Assembly: GCA_018267135.1 (NCBI GenBank) | Contig: JAFDZA010000022.1 | Span: forward strand, 1-51,258 | Direction: 5' to 3' | Length of the DNA stretch: 51,258 nucleotides | Source: Bacteroidota bacterium | Lineage (GTDB): Bacteria > Bacteroidota > Bacteroidia > Cytophagales > Cyclobacteriaceae | Part shown: piece after piece, positions 8,350 through 17,444 of the stretch | How the letters are laid out: every line of letters starts with the position of its first letter | How positions within the stretch are numbered: the first letter of the stretch is position 1 | Position numbers and translations under genes: made by a program | Notes under the pieces: model-generated | Seen by the model: only the letters and a program-made list of their open reading frames with translations | Databases searched by the model: none | What the model was told of the DNA's origin: nothing

Positions 8350-9984
8350 TCAAAAATGAGCAGCCCGGTCCATCCATTGTTTTAATTCCTGTAACTCATC
8401 ATCAACCCCTGCCTGATGGTTAATATCGTTTTTCGTTTCGATCCAGATTGCTGTGGCTTTTGCTAATTGCGGAAAATCGAAATACAACATACCCGTTCTC
8501 CGGATAAAAAAATCTTCTGGCTTGATTACCATTTCGTTTTCCAGGCAGAATTTTAGTTCGGCTTTACGTAAACGAAAGGTATGATCTTCTCCCTCAAACA
8601 AAGTCAGGTAAGAAATGATCTGCTCGGTTTGTTTTCCAAAATTACTAACCAGATAAGTAGCTTCATTCTCTAAAAAGTAAGGTTTTAACTGCTCGCCTAC
8701 TTCCTGAATATATTTTTTTACTTCATCATAATTTTTAAAATTAGATGAAGCCAGAAAAATTGAATCGGTGGCAACCGGCTTCAGTTTACGCGTATGAAAA
8801 TATTTTTTAGTAACCAGGTCTACTACCCGTTCGGCCATTTTGCGGTAGCCGGTAAGTTTCCCGCCTGCTATGGAAATAAGACCGGATGGGGATTCAAAAA
8901 TTTCATCTTTGCGCGATAGCTCAGAAGCGCCTTTGCCTTCTTCATGAATCAGCGGTCGCAGACCAGCCCAGCCTGATTCAATATCGGTCAGCGTCAAGTT
9001 AATGGTACGAAAAGTCTGGTTTACGGCCTGAAGTAAATATGCTGCATCTTCCTTTTCTACCATTACCTCATCCAAATTGCCCGCATAATTGGTATCGGTC
9101 GTGCCAATGTAAGTAATCCGCCCGCGTGGAATGGCAAAGATCATACGGCCATCGCCCACATCAAAATAGACAGACTGAGCTACCGGCAGTTTTTTGCGTG
9201 GCACCACCACATGCACGCCTTTTGTCAGGTGCAGATGTTTGCCTTTCTTAGAATGGTCTTTTTCGCGCAACCCATCTACCCAAGGACCAGCCGCATTTAC
9301 AATGGCCGTAGCCTGCACATCAACAAATTTTCCGGTTATATGGTCAATAGCATGTACTCCTGAAATTTTTTCATCCTCATAAATAAAATCCACCGCTTCA
9401 AAATAATTTGCTACGGCAACACTATGTTGGTAAGCCGCTTTCACGATCTCTATAGTAAGGCGCGCATCGTCTGTGCGATATTCAGCATAGATGGCTCCAC
9501 CCTTTATGTCGGTTGGGTCGAGCAATGGTTCCTGCTTCAGGGTTTGCTTGCGCGAAAGCATTTTACGTTGATCCTCGGGTTTTACACCGGCCAGCCAATC
9601 GTAGAGCTTCAGCCCAATGGAAGTAAGGGTACTGCCCAGCCCCCTTTTTTCGTAAAGCGGCAAAAGCATTTTTTCTGGAATTACCAGATGAGGAGCTAGC
9701 TTGTGCACTACAGCCCGCTCGCTGCCTACTTCTTTTACCAACCCAAACTCCAGTTGTTTTAGATAGCGCAGCCCGCCATGAATTAGTTTAGTGGAACGGC
9801 TGCTGGTGCCGTAGGCAAAATCTTTTTTTTCTATCAGAGCCGTTTTTAATCCGCGTGTGGCCGCATCTAAAGCAATGCCTGCCCCCGTAATACCGCCTCC
9901 GATAATGAGCAGATCAAATTTTTCTGTAGTAAGTTTCGCTATGGACGCAGAACGATTCAGATAAATAGAATTAGGATAAAACAA
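8350..9984 (-). CDS. glpD: Aerobic glycerol-3-phosphate dehydrogenase (FAD)
   Basis: A 544-residue flavoenzyme that oxidises sn-glycerol 3-phosphate to dihydroxyacetone phosphate at the inner membrane and passes electrons to the quinone pool. The N-terminal dinucleotide-binding motif IIGGGITGAGIALDAATRG (about residues 27-45) and the following GTSSRSTKLIHGGLRYL are diagnostic of the GlpD family. AGPWVDG and AGGKLTGYRKMA mark the FAD and substrate regions, and a C-terminal DAO_C-type helical domain follows. The reading frame opens with a TTG at 9984 and I see no in-frame ATG before the Rossmann motif. It lies 36 bases downstream of glpK on the same strand, so co-transcription is likely. Menaquinone made by the men genes in this window would be a fitting electron acceptor. 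Confidence 0.95.
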   Translation of the reverse strand: MFYPNSIYLNRSASIAKLTTEKFDLLIIGGGITGAGIALDAATRGLKTALIEKKDFAYGTSSRSTKLIHGGLRYLKQLEFGLVKEVGSERAVVHKLAPHLVIPEKMLLPLYEKRGLGSTLTSIGLKLYDWLAGVKPEDQRKMLSRKQTLKQEPLLDPTDIKGGAIYAEYRTDDARLTIEIVKAAYQHSVAVANYFEAVDFIYEDEKISGVHAIDHITGKFVDVQATAIVNAAGPWVDGLREKDHSKKGKHLHLTKGVHVVVPRKKLPVAQSVYFDVGDGRMIFAIPRGRITYIGTTDTNYAGNLDEVMVEKEDAAYLLQAVNQTFRTINLTLTDIESGWAGLRPLIHEEGKGASELSRKDEIFESPSGLISIAGGKLTGYRKMAERVVDLVTKKYFHTRKLKPVATDSIFLASSNFKNYDEVKKYIQEVGEQLKPYFLENEATYLVSNFGKQTEQIISYLTLFEGEDHTFRLRKAELKFCLENEMVIKPEDFFIRRTGMLYFDFPQLAKATAIWIETKNDINHQAGVDDELQELKQWMDRAAHF

Positions 9985-10020
9985 AAATCAAAAAAAACTT
10001 CAAACATCAGTATCATCAAA

Positions 10021-11496
10021 TCAATCTACCCAGCCTTTGGTTCGCTCCACCGCCTTCAGCCATCCTTTATATAGTTTTTCGCGTTGTGTGTTTTCCATAG
10101 CGGGTAAAAATATTTTTTCAATCTTCCGGTTCTTTAGAATATCGTCTTTCTTCCAAAGCCCTGCCTGCAGGCCGGCCAGATAAGCGGCACCTTGTGCGGT
10201 CGATTCAATCACTTTTGGCCGTTGAACTTCCGCCCCTAAAATATCGGCCTGAAACTGCATTAATATGTTGTTGGCGCACGCCCCGCCATCTACTTTCAAG
10301 CTCAACAATTTCATGCCCGCATCTTCCTGCATGGCATTTAAAATATCTTTGGTTTGATAGGCGAGCGACTCGAGTGTAGCCTTGATGATGTGGTCTTTGC
10401 CGGTATCGCGCGTAAGTCCGAAAATGGCACCCCGTGCATACATATCCCAATAGGGAGCACCTAATCCTGCAAAGGCCGGAACCACATATACGTCATTTGA
10501 TCCGAGTGCCTTGGCGGCAAAATATTCTGAGTCTTTCGATTGGTCAATCAGATGCATACTGTCGCGAAGCCACTGCACGGCCGCTCCGGCAATAAACACA
10601 CTGCCCTCTAATGCATACTCCACTTTGCCGTCTATCCCCCACGCTATGGTCGTAATCAATCCGTTTTTAGAATACTGAATGCGGGTTCCGGTATTCATCA
10701 GCATAAAGCAACCGGTGCCATACGTGTTTTTTGCCTCCCCGGGATTAAAGCATGCCTGCCCAAACAGTGCAGCCTGCTGATCGCCCGCCACCCCGGCAAT
10801 AGGGATATCGGTTCCGTCATAGTTCCAATTTCCAAAATGAAAGGCAGACGGTTTTACTTCGGGTAATAATTCTTTTGGAATGTTCAGTTCTGTCAGCATC
10901 CGCTCGTCCCATTTCAATTCCCGAATATTGAACAACATTGTGCGCGATGCGTTGGAATAATCTGTAGCATGAACTCTTCCTTGCGTAAGGTTCCAAATCA
11001 ACCAAGTATCGATGGTGCCAAAAGCAAGTTCACCTCGCTTGGCGCGATCGTGGGTTTTAGTATGATCGAGTATCCATTTAATTTTTGTTCCCGAAAAATA
11101 CGAGTCGATAACAAGCCCAGTGTGCTGTCGTACGTAGTCGTTCAACCCTTTTGATTTTAACTCTTCGCAAACCGAAGCTGTGCGTTTGTCTTGCCACACA
11201 ATGGCGTTATAAATGGGCTCTCCCGTTTTACGATCCCAAACAATTGTGGTCTCGCGCTGATTGGTGATGCCAATGGCTTTGACTGTTGATGCCGGAATTT
11301 TATTTTCTGAAATTAATTGATGAAGCACACCCAATTGCGAATTTAAAATCTCTTTTGGATCATGCTCAACCCAACCCGGTTGCGGAAATAATTGTGTGAA
11401 CTCCTGCTGCGCCATCGCAACGATCGACCCAGTTTCATCAAAAAGAACAGCACGGGAACTTGTAGTGCCTTGATCTAGAGCGATGATGTATTTCAT
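10021..11496 (-). CDS. glpK: Glycerol kinase
   Basis: A 491-residue FGGY-family kinase that phosphorylates glycerol to sn-glycerol 3-phosphate in the cytoplasm. The N-terminal phosphate-binding motif [16 protein letters not shown] (residues 4-19), the substrate motif [22 protein letters not shown] and the C-terminal [10 protein letters not shown] are all characteristic, and the length is normal. An ATG at 11496 starts the gene. It lies upstream of glpD and downstream of the metallo-beta-lactamase-fold gene, with about 100 bases of non-coding DNA before it. Confidence 0.96.
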   Translation of the reverse strand: MKYIIALDQGTTSSRAVLFDETGSIVAMAQQEFTQLFPQPGWVEHDPKEILNSQLGVLHQLISENKIPASTVKAIGITNQRETTIVWDRKTGEPIYNAIVWQDKRTASVCEELKSKGLNDYVRQHTGLVIDSYFSGTKIKWILDHTKTHDRAKRGELAFGTIDTWLIWNLTQGRVHATDYSNASRTMLFNIRELKWDERMLTELNIPKELLPEVKPSAFHFGNWNYDGTDIPIAGVAGDQQAALFGQACFNPGEAKNTYGTGCFMLMNTGTRIQYSKNGLITTIAWGIDGKVEYALEGSVFIAGAAVQWLRDSMHLIDQSKDSEYFAAKALGSNDVYVVPAFAGLGAPYWDMYARGAIFGLTRDTGKDHIIKATLESLAYQTKDILNAMQEDAGMKLLSLKVDGGACANNILMQFQADILGAEVQRPKVIESTAQGAAYLAGLQAGLWKKDDILKNRKIEKIFLPAMENTQREKLYKGWLKAVERTKGWVD

Positions 11497-11596
11497 TAGT
11501 GTATAAATTGCTTCAAGTTACCGGCTGCAAATCTCCAGCTACAAGTTAAGAGTAATGACTTCATCTTCCTTGTAACTCGCAACATGAATCATTAAG

Positions 11597-13045
11597 TTAT
11601 TTCATGGATTGCTCTAAATCAGCAAACGGGATTACAGTTTTCACCCCATAGTCTTTCACTGGCCATGACTGAATGATTGTCTTTACATTTAACCCAAGCT
11701 CTTTCATGGCATTATAAAGCCCGGCTTGTCTCGTCCCTGCTTTCTTTATTTCTCCTTGCCGTGCGATCCAAACCAAATCACCCTCGAAGAGCAACTGCTC
11801 TGAGGGGAAATAATAAATCAAATAGTCGTTGGTGTGTTGTGATTTATTTCCAATAAAAAATATTTTCATTTCAAACTTTCCATCGGTCACTGTTTTGCTT
11901 TCATTGATTTCTTCTATTTGCAAAGGCTTGGGATGAAGCTGTAGGCTGTCGGGCTCCAGCGTATGAGGGGCGGAAGCCAGATATTGTAAATACGGAACAT
12001 CGGCTTTGGTTGAAAAAACAGTTGCGCCCTTGTGCACAAATGGCCTCATGCCACCGGTGTAGTGCGGATGATAGTGGCTAAATACAAAATATTTAATGGG
12101 TTTGTTGGGGGCTATTTTTTTTGCCTCGTTGATTATCAGTTCTCCATTCATGCTGTTCAGCGGTGCTTCGGCAGCCAGTAGAAAATCGTTGAACTCCACA
12201 ACCATCACTTTGTCGTCCGTGTGTTTCAATTCAATAAAGTGGATATTGTCACTGTATTTCTCTACTTTGATTTCTGGCTTTGGTGCAACCTCATCTTTAA
12301 ACTTATAATTGGCTGGTTTGTTTAAAAGTGCAGGCAGTTCAGTCACTATACTTACAGCAGGAATGACCACTTCATCTTTTACTTTTCCATTTATCTTTTC
12401 TATCTCGACCAAAGCAGGGTAAGATAAATTATTTATGGCTTTATAGTTTTTGTACACATAGGTTGTCAGCACATCACCAAATAATTCATCATTGCCTAAT
12501 GTAGTTACTTTGTGTAGCAGGTGGTCAGATTTGCGAATAAACAGTTTTACAATGGTTTTATTGATTGTCAATTTATAAACAACCAATTCTTTATCGCTTT
12601 CTTTTTCAACGCCAGCTTTTTGTTTGACGAAATAATCAACCAATGCGATAGGCGAATAACGGGCACCGGCAAAAACCTGATCTTCAAACATGCCCTTCGT
12701 CACGGCAAACAAATCCTTATCGCCATAATCGAGAAATAAAAGTGTGGATTCGTTCCACTGCGTTATAGAATAATAGGTTCGTTGTCCTCTTGCCAGGGTG
12801 TCACTTTTTATAAAATTGGCAGCATTGCTCCAAACGATTCCCTTGCCTGTGTAATTTGTTTGTTGCCACGGTTCAAATGAATGTTCTAATTCATTTTTCT
12901 TTTCCTGATAGTGGAGCAAAAGGGATTTATTATTCAACGGTCCTGCTTGCTTCTGCCAACAGGCAAGCAAATAATCCTTTGATTTTGCGCTCGCTGTCAA
13001 CGCGGACAAAACAAAAATGGAAAGCCATAATGATTTCGTTTTCAT
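11597..13045 (-). CDS. Secreted metallo-beta-lactamase-fold protein with altered metal motif
   Basis: A 482-residue exported protein (signal peptide cleaved near LTASAKS, residue 20). The C-terminal half has a metallo-beta-lactamase fold. The usual HxHxDH signature appears as H324-Y-H326-P-H328-Y329, so the Asp and third His are replaced by His and Tyr; a later His (SQHTND) and the Asp of FEGD are kept. The N-terminal half is unassigned. I chose ATG 13045 because the longer reading from GTG 13081 places extra residues before the signal peptide and would include the -7 box at 13064-13071. It is wedged between glpF and glpK, but a direct glycerol role is only inferred. Activity could be retained with altered metal binding or lost. 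Confidence 0.75.
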   Translation of the reverse strand: MKTKSLWLSIFVLSALTASAKSKDYLLACWQKQAGPLNNKSLLLHYQEKKNELEHSFEPWQQTNYTGKGIVWSNAANFIKSDTLARGQRTYYSITQWNESTLLFLDYGDKDLFAVTKGMFEDQVFAGARYSPIALVDYFVKQKAGVEKESDKELVVYKLTINKTIVKLFIRKSDHLLHKVTTLGNDELFGDVLTTYVYKNYKAINNLSYPALVEIEKINGKVKDEVVIPAVSIVTELPALLNKPANYKFKDEVAPKPEIKVEKYSDNIHFIELKHTDDKVMVVEFNDFLLAAEAPLNSMNGELIINEAKKIAPNKPIKYFVFSHYHPHYTGGMRPFVHKGATVFSTKADVPYLQYLASAPHTLEPDSLQLHPKPLQIEEINESKTVTDGKFEMKIFFIGNKSQHTNDYLIYYFPSEQLLFEGDLVWIARQGEIKKAGTRQAGLYNAMKELGLNVKTIIQSWPVKDYGVKTVIPFADLEQSMK

Positions 13046-13050
13046 AAAAA

Positions 13051-13071
13051 TTGGGGTAAACCCCAAACATA
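13051..13071 (-). promoter_or_regulatory. -7 box overlapped by a palindrome, before the MBL-fold gene
   Basis: On the minus strand TATGTTTG (complement of 13064-13071) matches the Bacteroidota -7 consensus and would start transcription near 13057, about 12 bases before ATG 13045. A perfect inverted repeat, TTGGGG-TAAA-CCCCAA at 13051-13066, overlaps the box and the expected start site. This is the position of a repressor operator. Confidence 0.5.
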
Positions 13072-13137
13072 ATAAAGGCACTTCTTTCCGTGAATTTTTT
13101 AAAGTTGTTTAACGATTAAATAACAAGTTGCTTTTCT

Positions 13138-13842
13138 TCAAAACAAAAATTGAAATACCCACGCACCCAACCAGCCACCGGCCACCGGCCCTACCACCGG
13201 AATCCACGAGTAGCCCCAGTCAGAATTTCCTTTCCCGTGAATGGGCAAAATAAAGTGAGCCAAGCGCGGGCCCAAATCGCGGGCCGGGTTAATGGCAAAA
13301 CCCGTGGTGCCCCCCAAACTTAACCCAATCGAAATAATGAGAAGCCCCACCACCATTGGGTTGAGGCCATCGGTAAATTTATTGGCACCAATAAAAAGCA
13401 ACGCCAGCACTAACACGGCAGTAGCCAATATTTCGCTAAGTACATTAAAGAAGGTATTGCGTATGGCAGGAGCTGTACAAAACACACCAAGTTTGGCTTT
13501 TGCATCAGCCGTTTCCCGCCAATGCGGAAAAAAATGTGCCCACACCAACGCAGCTCCGGTAAACCCACCCGCCAGTTGAGCCAAAATATATCCGGCTATC
13601 TGGTCGGCCGGAAAATTTCCACTGAATGCAAAAGCTAACGTAATGGCCGGGTTTAAATGCGCTCCGCTTATTCTGCCCACGGCATAAATGGCCAGCGTAA
13701 CCGCCAGCCCCCAGCCAATAACCACGGTAAGCCAACCAGCATTTTCAGATTTTGTTTTTTTAAGCGTTACAGAAGCCACTACCCCATCGCCCAAAAGCAC
13801 CAGAAGCAGTGTTCCAAAAAATTCAGCTAAGTAGTTCGACAT
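13138..13842 (-). CDS. glpF: Glycerol facilitator (MIP family channel)
   Basis: A 234-residue six-helix major intrinsic protein. Both pore NPA motifs are present: HLNPAITLAF (about residues 62-71) and AINPARDLGPR (about 183-193). The Asp after NPAR is the hallmark of glycerol facilitators rather than strict water channels. It starts at ATG 13842, is the most upstream gene of the glycerol cluster on this strand, and has a TAAGTTTG -7 box 54 bases upstream. It should let glycerol cross the inner membrane for phosphorylation by GlpK. Confidence 0.93.
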   Translation of the reverse strand: MSNYLAEFFGTLLLVLLGDGVVASVTLKKTKSENAGWLTVVIGWGLAVTLAIYAVGRISGAHLNPAITLAFAFSGNFPADQIAGYILAQLAGGFTGAALVWAHFFPHWRETADAKAKLGVFCTAPAIRNTFFNVLSEILATAVLVLALLFIGANKFTDGLNPMVVGLLIISIGLSLGGTTGFAINPARDLGPRLAHFILPIHGKGNSDWGYSWIPVVGPVAGGWLGAWVFQFLF

Positions 13843-13895
13843 ATTTTTTTACAAACAATTAAAGGTTGCCTGTAAATCTAAAAACTATTTTGAGA

Positions 13896-13903
13896 CAAAC
13901 TTA
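13896..13903 (-). promoter_or_regulatory. -7 box for glpF (TAAGTTTG)
   Basis: The minus-strand octamer TAAGTTTG is a full match to the TAnnTTTG consensus and lies in the divergent region between glpF and lpxC-fabZ. It predicts a leader of about 45 bases. No convincing TTTG -33 element was seen at the expected spacing. Confidence 0.5.
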
Positions 13904-13937
13904 CCGAGCCCCATTTAAATACCGTATTAGCAGCTGT

Positions 13938-13968
13938 TTTGCATAATCGTCTAATTGCCTTAAATTTG
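13938..13968 (+). promoter_or_regulatory. Promoter of lpxC-fabZ (TTTG-N19-TAAATTTG)
   Basis: TTTG at 13938-13941 and TAAATTTG at 13961-13968 are separated by exactly 19 bases, a full match to the Bacteroidota sigma-ABfr-type consensus. Transcription would start near 13975, about 9 bases before ATG 13984. This decides the start codon: the in-frame start at 13939 would lie inside the promoter. Confidence 0.72.
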
Positions 13969-13983
13969 CCCACTTTTCAAAAA

Positions 13984-15381
13984 ATGCTCAATTACAAGCA
14001 GCAAACCATTCAGAAGTCGGTAACCATATCCGGTGTGGGGCTCCATACCGGGGTGCAGACTACCATGACGTTCTTGCCCGCCCAACCGAACCACGGTATT
14101 AAATTTCAACGAATCGATTTACCCGGTTCACCTGTTATTGATGCCGACTGCGACCGCGTGGTAGATGTTTCGCGTGGTACCACCATCGAGCAAAGCGGGG
14201 CGCGGGTAAGCACCATCGAGCATACCTTGGCTGCTTTGGTAGGTCTGGAAATTGATAACGTACTCATTCAACTGGATGGCCCCGAAGCGCCTATTATGGA
14301 CGGAAGTTCCATTCAGTTTGTGAACGCCTTAAAAGAAGCCGGGAAAGAAGAGCAAAATGCACTGCGCGATTTTTTTGAAATACAAGATTCTATCTTCTAT
14401 CGCGAAGCAGCCCGCAACGTAGAAATTGCCGCACTCCCTTTAGACGATTACCGGGTAACCGTAATGGTGGACTATAACTCCCCGGTATTGGGCAGCCAGC
14501 ATGCCTCCATTACCAGCATCCAACAGTTTGAAAAAGAAATTGCTTCGTGCCGTACATTTTGTTTTTTGCACGAACTGGAGATGCTCTATAAAAACAACCT
14601 GATTCGCGGGGGCGACCTGAACAATGCTATCGTTATTGTCGATCGCGTGGTTGAGCCGCACGAATTAGACAACATTGCCAAAATGTTGAACAAACCAAAA
14701 GTAGAGGTAAAGAAAGAAGGAATCTTAAATAACATTGAACTCCGTTACAACAACGAACCGGCTCGCCATAAATTACTAGACATTATTGGTGATCTTTCGC
14801 TGGCCGGAAGACCTTTAAAAGCCCAGATATTGGCTGCGCGCCCCGGCCATGCCGCCAACGTAGCCTTCGCCAAGAAGCTTAAAAAATCTATGCAGGAAGC
14901 CGATAAAATAGGCGTACCTAAATATAATCCGTCCTTACCTCCGGTAATGGATATTAATAAAGTAGTTTCTACTCTCCCCCACCGGTATCCCTTCTTGCTC
15001 ATTGATAAAATCATTCATCTCGATAAAGAACGTGTCATCGGAGTGAAGAACGTTACGATGAACGAAAATTATTTTCAGGGACATTTCCCTCAAAACCCGG
15101 TAATGCCCGGAGTGCTGCAGGTGGAATCGATGGCCCAGATCGGTGGGATATTGGTACTCAATACCGTGCCTGATCCTGAAAACTACTGGACCTATTTTTT
15201 AGGTATTGATGAATTCCGTTTCCGGAAAATGGTTTTGCCAGGCGATACCCTCGTCATTCAGTGCGACCTGTTGGCTCCCATACGCAGAGGAATCGCCAAG
15301 ATGACGGGGCGCGCCTACGTGGGCAACACTTTAGTGTGCGAAGGAACGATGACGGCCAGCATTGTTAGAAAAGACGCATGA
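13984..15381 (+). CDS. lpxC-fabZ: Bifunctional UDP-3-O-acyl-GlcNAc deacetylase / (3R)-hydroxyacyl-ACP dehydratase
   Basis: This fused 465-residue cytoplasmic enzyme commits UDP-GlcNAc to lipid A and supplies dehydrated acyl-ACPs. LpxC spans about residues 1-305: SVTISGVGLHTG, the zinc His in EHTLAALVGLEIDNV, DGPEAPIMDGSS, and HKLLDIIGDLSLAGRP with the remaining His and Asp ligands. FabZ spans about 320-465: LPHRYPFLLIDKI with the catalytic His and GHFPQNPVMPGVLQVE with the catalytic Glu. Such fusions are the usual arrangement in Bacteroidota. ATG 13984 is preferred over 13939 because of the promoter. The stop overlaps the lpxA start by 4 bases (ATGA), giving translational coupling. Confidence 0.96.
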   Translation: MLNYKQQTIQKSVTISGVGLHTGVQTTMTFLPAQPNHGIKFQRIDLPGSPVIDADCDRVVDVSRGTTIEQSGARVSTIEHTLAALVGLEIDNVLIQLDGPEAPIMDGSSIQFVNALKEAGKEEQNALRDFFEIQDSIFYREAARNVEIAALPLDDYRVTVMVDYNSPVLGSQHASITSIQQFEKEIASCRTFCFLHELEMLYKNNLIRGGDLNNAIVIVDRVVEPHELDNIAKMLNKPKVEVKKEGILNNIELRYNNEPARHKLLDIIGDLSLAGRPLKAQILAARPGHAANVAFAKKLKKSMQEADKIGVPKYNPSLPPVMDINKVVSTLPHRYPFLLIDKIIHLDKERVIGVKNVTMNENYFQGHFPQNPVMPGVLQVESMAQIGGILVLNTVPDPENYWTYFLGIDEFRFRKMVLPGDTLVIQCDLLAPIRRGIAKMTGRAYVGNTLVCEGTMTASIVRKDA

Positions 15382-16178
15382 GTAAGTACCCTTTAGCTAA
15401 CGTACATCCCGAAGCCAGGATTGGAAACAATGTAACTATTGAACCCTTTGCTACCGTATATAAAAATGTAGTGATCGGAGATGACTCTTGGATTGGTCCC
15501 AATGCCGTCATTATGGATGGAGCCCGCATTGGGAAAAAGTGTAAAATTTTTCCCGGAGCTGTTATTTCAGGTATCCCTCAAGATTTGAAATTCGTAGGCG
15601 AAATCACCACTGCTGAAATTGGCGACAACACCACCATTCGCGAATGTGTAACCCTCAACCGTGGTACGGTGGATAAATATAAAACGGTAATTGGTGCAAA
15701 TTGTTTAATCATGGCCTATGCGCACATTGGCCACGACTGTATTATTGGCAACCATTGTATTTTAGGAAATACCGTGCAATTGGCAGGCCACGTAATCATT
15801 GGCGACTACACTATTTTTGGTGGAGCTTGTGCCGTACAGCAATTTTCGCAAGTGGGAGCCCACGCCTACATTGGAGGCGGCTCTTTGGTACGCAAAGATG
15901 TACCTCCTTATATCAAAGCAGCACGCGAGCCCTTATCGTATGCCGGTATTAACACCGTTGGGTTGCGCAGACGCGGATTTGAGTCTGATAAAATTTCAGA
16001 GATACAGGAAATATACCGGTATGTTTTTTTGAAAGGGCTAAACAATGCTAAAGCACTTGACCTCGTAGAAAACGAATTGCCCGCTTCTGCCGAGCGCGAT
16101 GAAATTGTGAATTTCATTAAAGCCTCTGAACGCGGAATCTTAAAAGGTTTTTCATCCGGCTCTCCTTCCGAGGAATGA
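15378..16178 (+). CDS. lpxA: Acyl-ACP--UDP-N-acetylglucosamine O-acyltransferase
   Basis: A 266-residue cytoplasmic trimeric left-handed beta-helix enzyme that makes the first acyl transfer in lipid A synthesis. Hexapeptide repeats run from the N-terminus (VHPEARIGNNVTIEPFATVY) through about residue 190. The active-site region is visible as AYAHIGHDCIIGN, with the catalytic-type His, and the helical C-terminal domain includes GLRRRGFESDKISEIQE. Length is standard. It overlaps lpxC-fabZ and the following ABC ATPase by 4 bases each, so all three are probably translated from one message. Confidence 0.96.
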   Translation: MSKYPLANVHPEARIGNNVTIEPFATVYKNVVIGDDSWIGPNAVIMDGARIGKKCKIFPGAVISGIPQDLKFVGEITTAEIGDNTTIRECVTLNRGTVDKYKTVIGANCLIMAYAHIGHDCIIGNHCILGNTVQLAGHVIIGDYTIFGGACAVQQFSQVGAHAYIGGGSLVRKDVPPYIKAAREPLSYAGINTVGLRRRGFESDKISEIQEIYRYVFLKGLNNAKALDLVENELPASAERDEIVNFIKASERGILKGFSSGSPSEE

Positions 16179-16807
16179 AGATAATCGCTAACAACCTCGG
16201 TAAACGGTTTAACCGAGAGTGGGTCTTCAGAAATTTTAACTACACCTTCGAAGCCGGCAAACGCTATGCCATTACAGGTCCTAATGGCTCAGGGAAATCG
16301 ACCCTGATGCAAGTATTGTGGGGGCAGATGCAAGCCAGCAGCGGAACCATTACATTTCATTCTTCAGATAACACTCCGCATAACCCAAATACAGAAATTG
16401 ATCCGAACGAGATTTTTAAACAAGTAGCCATAGCCGCTCCGTACATGGATCTGATTGAAGAGTTTTCGCTTCGCGAGATGATTGATTTTCATTTTAAGTT
16501 TAAACCCTGCCGGATTTCGCCCCATCGTTTACTGGAAAAAATAAACCTTCCTGCCACTACTTCTAAACCTATTTCGCAGTATTCGTCCGGAATGCGCCAG
16601 CGGCTGAAGCTGGCACTCGCCTTTTACTCGGAAACAACACTCCTTTTTTTAGACGAACCCTGCACCAACCTCGACCAGGCATCCGTCCAATGGTACCACG
16701 ATCAATTAAATGAAATCCCCTCAAATACTCTTGTTTTTATTGCTTCTAATCAGGAACATGAATATGCTTCCGTTGACTTTAAAATTGATATTTTAGATTA
16801 CAAGTAA
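16175..16807 (+). CDS. Lone ABC-type ATPase subunit
   Basis: A 210-residue ATP-binding protein with Walker A GPNGSGKS (35-42), Q-loop region VAIAAPYMDLIEEFS, signature SSGMRQRLKL (137-146) and Walker B LLFLDEP (156-162). The switch segment reads FIASNQEHEY (188-197), with Asn/Gln where most ABC proteins have His. No permease gene is adjacent. The 4-base overlap with lpxA makes it the third gene of a lipid A operon. It resembles CcmA-like ATPases in general layout, but the partner and substrate are unknown. Confidence 0.8.
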   Translation: MKIIANNLGKRFNREWVFRNFNYTFEAGKRYAITGPNGSGKSTLMQVLWGQMQASSGTITFHSSDNTPHNPNTEIDPNEIFKQVAIAAPYMDLIEEFSLREMIDFHFKFKPCRISPHRLLEKINLPATTSKPISQYSSGMRQRLKLALAFYSETTLLFLDEPCTNLDQASVQWYHDQLNEIPSNTLVFIASNQEHEYASVDFKIDILDYK

Positions 16808-16862
16808 GGGTTACAATACATCTCATTTCAGCCATTAACCATCAAATCGCCCGGTTGGGTAC

Positions 16863-16893
16863 TTTCACATACAAATTGATTTTTGTAAGTTTA
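16863..16893 (+). promoter_or_regulatory. Probable promoter of the lipoprotein gene (TTTC-N19-TAAGTTTA)
   Basis: TTTC at 16863-16866 and TAAGTTTA at 16886-16893 each differ by one base from TTTG and TAnnTTTG and have the ideal 19-base spacing. The predicted start near 16900 favours ATG 16920 over the TTG at 16905. Confidence 0.45.
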
Positions 16894-16919
16894 TCGCGAT
16901 TAAATTGAAAAAAGTCTCT

Positions 16920-17411
16920 ATGAAACACACCTATTTACTTCTGGCTGCTCTTTCTGTAGTAGCTATTCTTTCTTTTTCCGGTTGTGGCAAAAAAGGGAAT
17001 GAACAACCTATACAAGACAAACAATTGGGCTTGCTCTCTAAAACCTGGACGGTTTCAAGTGTAACCTTGGGGGGTACGGATGTTACCAATTCTAACGGTT
17101 GGAACTGGTCAAGTTTTACATTAACCATTAGCGGCACTATAGGTCAGGGCGCTACGGGTGTGTACAACTATTCGTGTGCAAATCGCCCCAATGTGGGTAC
17201 AAACCCCTGGGCCTCTGGCGGCACTTGGTCTTACGGAGCCAATCCGGCTTCACAAATAAACCGCGACCCCAGCACCACCAACTTACCCATGACCTACTCC
17301 GTTAATAGTACGGGTACCGTTTTACAAATTAGTTTTACTCTTTCATCGGGTGCGGGCTGGCGAACCAGCAACGTAAGCGGAAACTGGGTTTTTAATCTGA
17401 AAAATCCTTAA
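16920..17411 (+). CDS. Small lipoprotein of unknown function
   Basis: A 163-residue lipoprotein: hydrophobic signal, then lipobox SFSGC with cysteine 22. The mature part begins KKGNEQP and contains LLSKTWTVSSVTLGG, an opening seen in small lipocalin-like Bacteroidota lipoproteins, and then a Ser/Thr/Gly/Asn-rich beta-type sequence with several WSYG/WNW aromatic clusters. No catalytic motif is visible. It stands alone between the lpx genes and the SRP RNA. I cannot assign a role. Confidence 0.75.
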   Translation: MKHTYLLLAALSVVAILSFSGCGKKGNEQPIQDKQLGLLSKTWTVSSVTLGGTDVTNSNGWNWSSFTLTISGTIGQGATGVYNYSCANRPNVGTNPWASGGTWSYGANPASQINRDPSTTNLPMTYSVNSTGTVLQISFTLSSGAGWRTSNVSGNWVFNLKNP

Positions 17412-17432
17412 TCATTTTAATTCAGGAATTGT

Positions 17433-17440
17433 TACTTTTG
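17433..17440 (+). promoter_or_regulatory. -7 box of the SRP RNA gene (TACTTTTG)
   Basis: TACTTTTG is a full TAnnTTTG match that ends 5 bases before the first paired base of the RNA, as expected for a gene whose transcript starts at its mature 5' end. No clear -33 element was found. Confidence 0.6.
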
Positions 17441-17444
17441 CCTC

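Noticed and set aside
11497..11596. Imperfect repeats of CAAGTTA and CTTGTAAC between glpK and the MBL-fold gene
   Set aside because: The copies are short and diverged; I cannot show a defined element or structure.
13939..13983. Longer start for lpxC-fabZ
   Set aside because: The extension overlaps both promoter elements and homologues begin near MLNYKQQT.
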